A stretch of 5,545 bases of DNA. Source: Verrucomicrobiales bacterium. GTDB taxonomy: Bacteria > Verrucomicrobiota > Verrucomicrobiia > Limisphaerales > UBA9464. The notes under the pieces were generated by a model, which did not search any database, was not told the origin of the DNA, and saw only the letters and a program-made list of their open reading frames with translations. Of the stretch, positions 5,447-5,545 are shown piece by piece. The translations under genes and the position numbers were made by a program. The stretch's first letter is position 1. Every line of letters begins with the position of its first letter. Where the stretch lies: assembly GCA_003445095.1 (NCBI GenBank), contig DLVS01000433.1, positions 8,424 through 13,968 of the forward strand, in the 5' to 3' direction.

Positions 5447-5545
5447 GAACTGACCGACGCCGGCAGCCAGTGGCGTCCGAACTCGCTTCTGCGACTCTCT
5501 CCGGGCTTGTTCAACCACGGGCGTAGTTGCTGGCTCCGCTGCGCT
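5417..5545 (-). CDS. Possible C-terminal end of an unknown gene, cut by the window edge
   Basis: An open frame enters from the right edge and runs 42 codons to a TGA at 5417-5419. It ends in RTPLAAGVGQFYRWAAPRPE, preceded by a basic stretch (QARRESQKRV). Its stop overlaps the VOC start as ATGA, an arrangement common in coupled bacterial operons. I do not recognise the sequence. A 42-codon open frame could arise by chance in GC-rich DNA, and the same bases also include the right copy of the inverted repeat, so this stretch may instead be a non-coding cassette boundary. Confidence 0.35.
   Translation of the reverse strand, partial: SAAEPATTPVVEQARRESQKRVRTPLAAGVGQFYRWAAPRPE

Noticed and set aside
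5443..5514. Full integron attC site upstream of the VOC gene
   Set aside because: The GTTGGGC core is present, but the candidate partner (GTTGAAC near 5508-5514) is not complementary to it, and the L boxes do not pair when read by eye.
1..5545. tRNA, rRNA or transposase genes
   Set aside because: Reading both strands showed no tRNA-like cloverleaf, no rRNA segment and no transposase or integrase motif.

Overview
The window looks like a piece of a bacterial chromosome from the Planctomycetes-Verrucomicrobia group. The main evidence is a secreted planctomycete-type cytochrome (PSCyt1/DUF1549) gene beside a Tat-exported DUF1501 gene, a pair that is abundant in those phyla and rare elsewhere. 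The DNA is GC-rich, and every gene I can support is on the minus strand. The phylum is inferred from gene content only; there is no rRNA or tRNA here.

Read in the direction of transcription (high to low coordinates), the window starts with an open frame that enters from the right edge (5545-5417). It overlaps by 4 nt the start of a VOC/glyoxalase-fold gene (5420-4980). Next come a single-domain cupin (4924-4427), a short SMI1/KNR4 (SUKH)-like protein (4361-4068), and a VapB-VapC toxin-antitoxin pair (4000-3417) whose frames overlap by 4 nt. This right half is a run of small accessory genes with short gaps. It is not an obvious single pathway.

The left half has the larger genes: DUF1501 (2999-1524) and, downstream, the PSCyt1/DUF1549 protein, which starts at 1103 and runs off the left edge. 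They are probably functional partners in the cell envelope (family association), but 420 bp separates them.

The two long gaps (1104-1523 and 3000-3416) are the least ordinary part. Each holds nested inverted repeats. The first has 26-nt outer arms and 22-nt inner arms around about 180 bp. The second has arms of about 52 nt around two strong GC-rich hairpins, and it reaches into the vapC stop codon. Both look like non-coding, MITE- or REP-like mobile repeats. A third, shorter inverted repeat (16 nt, 14 matching) brackets the VOC gene in a way that recalls an integron cassette, although no complete attC site can be drawn. I found no CRISPR array, transposase, integrase, tRNA or rRNA. I see no convincing new multi-gene system; the repeats are the best leads.
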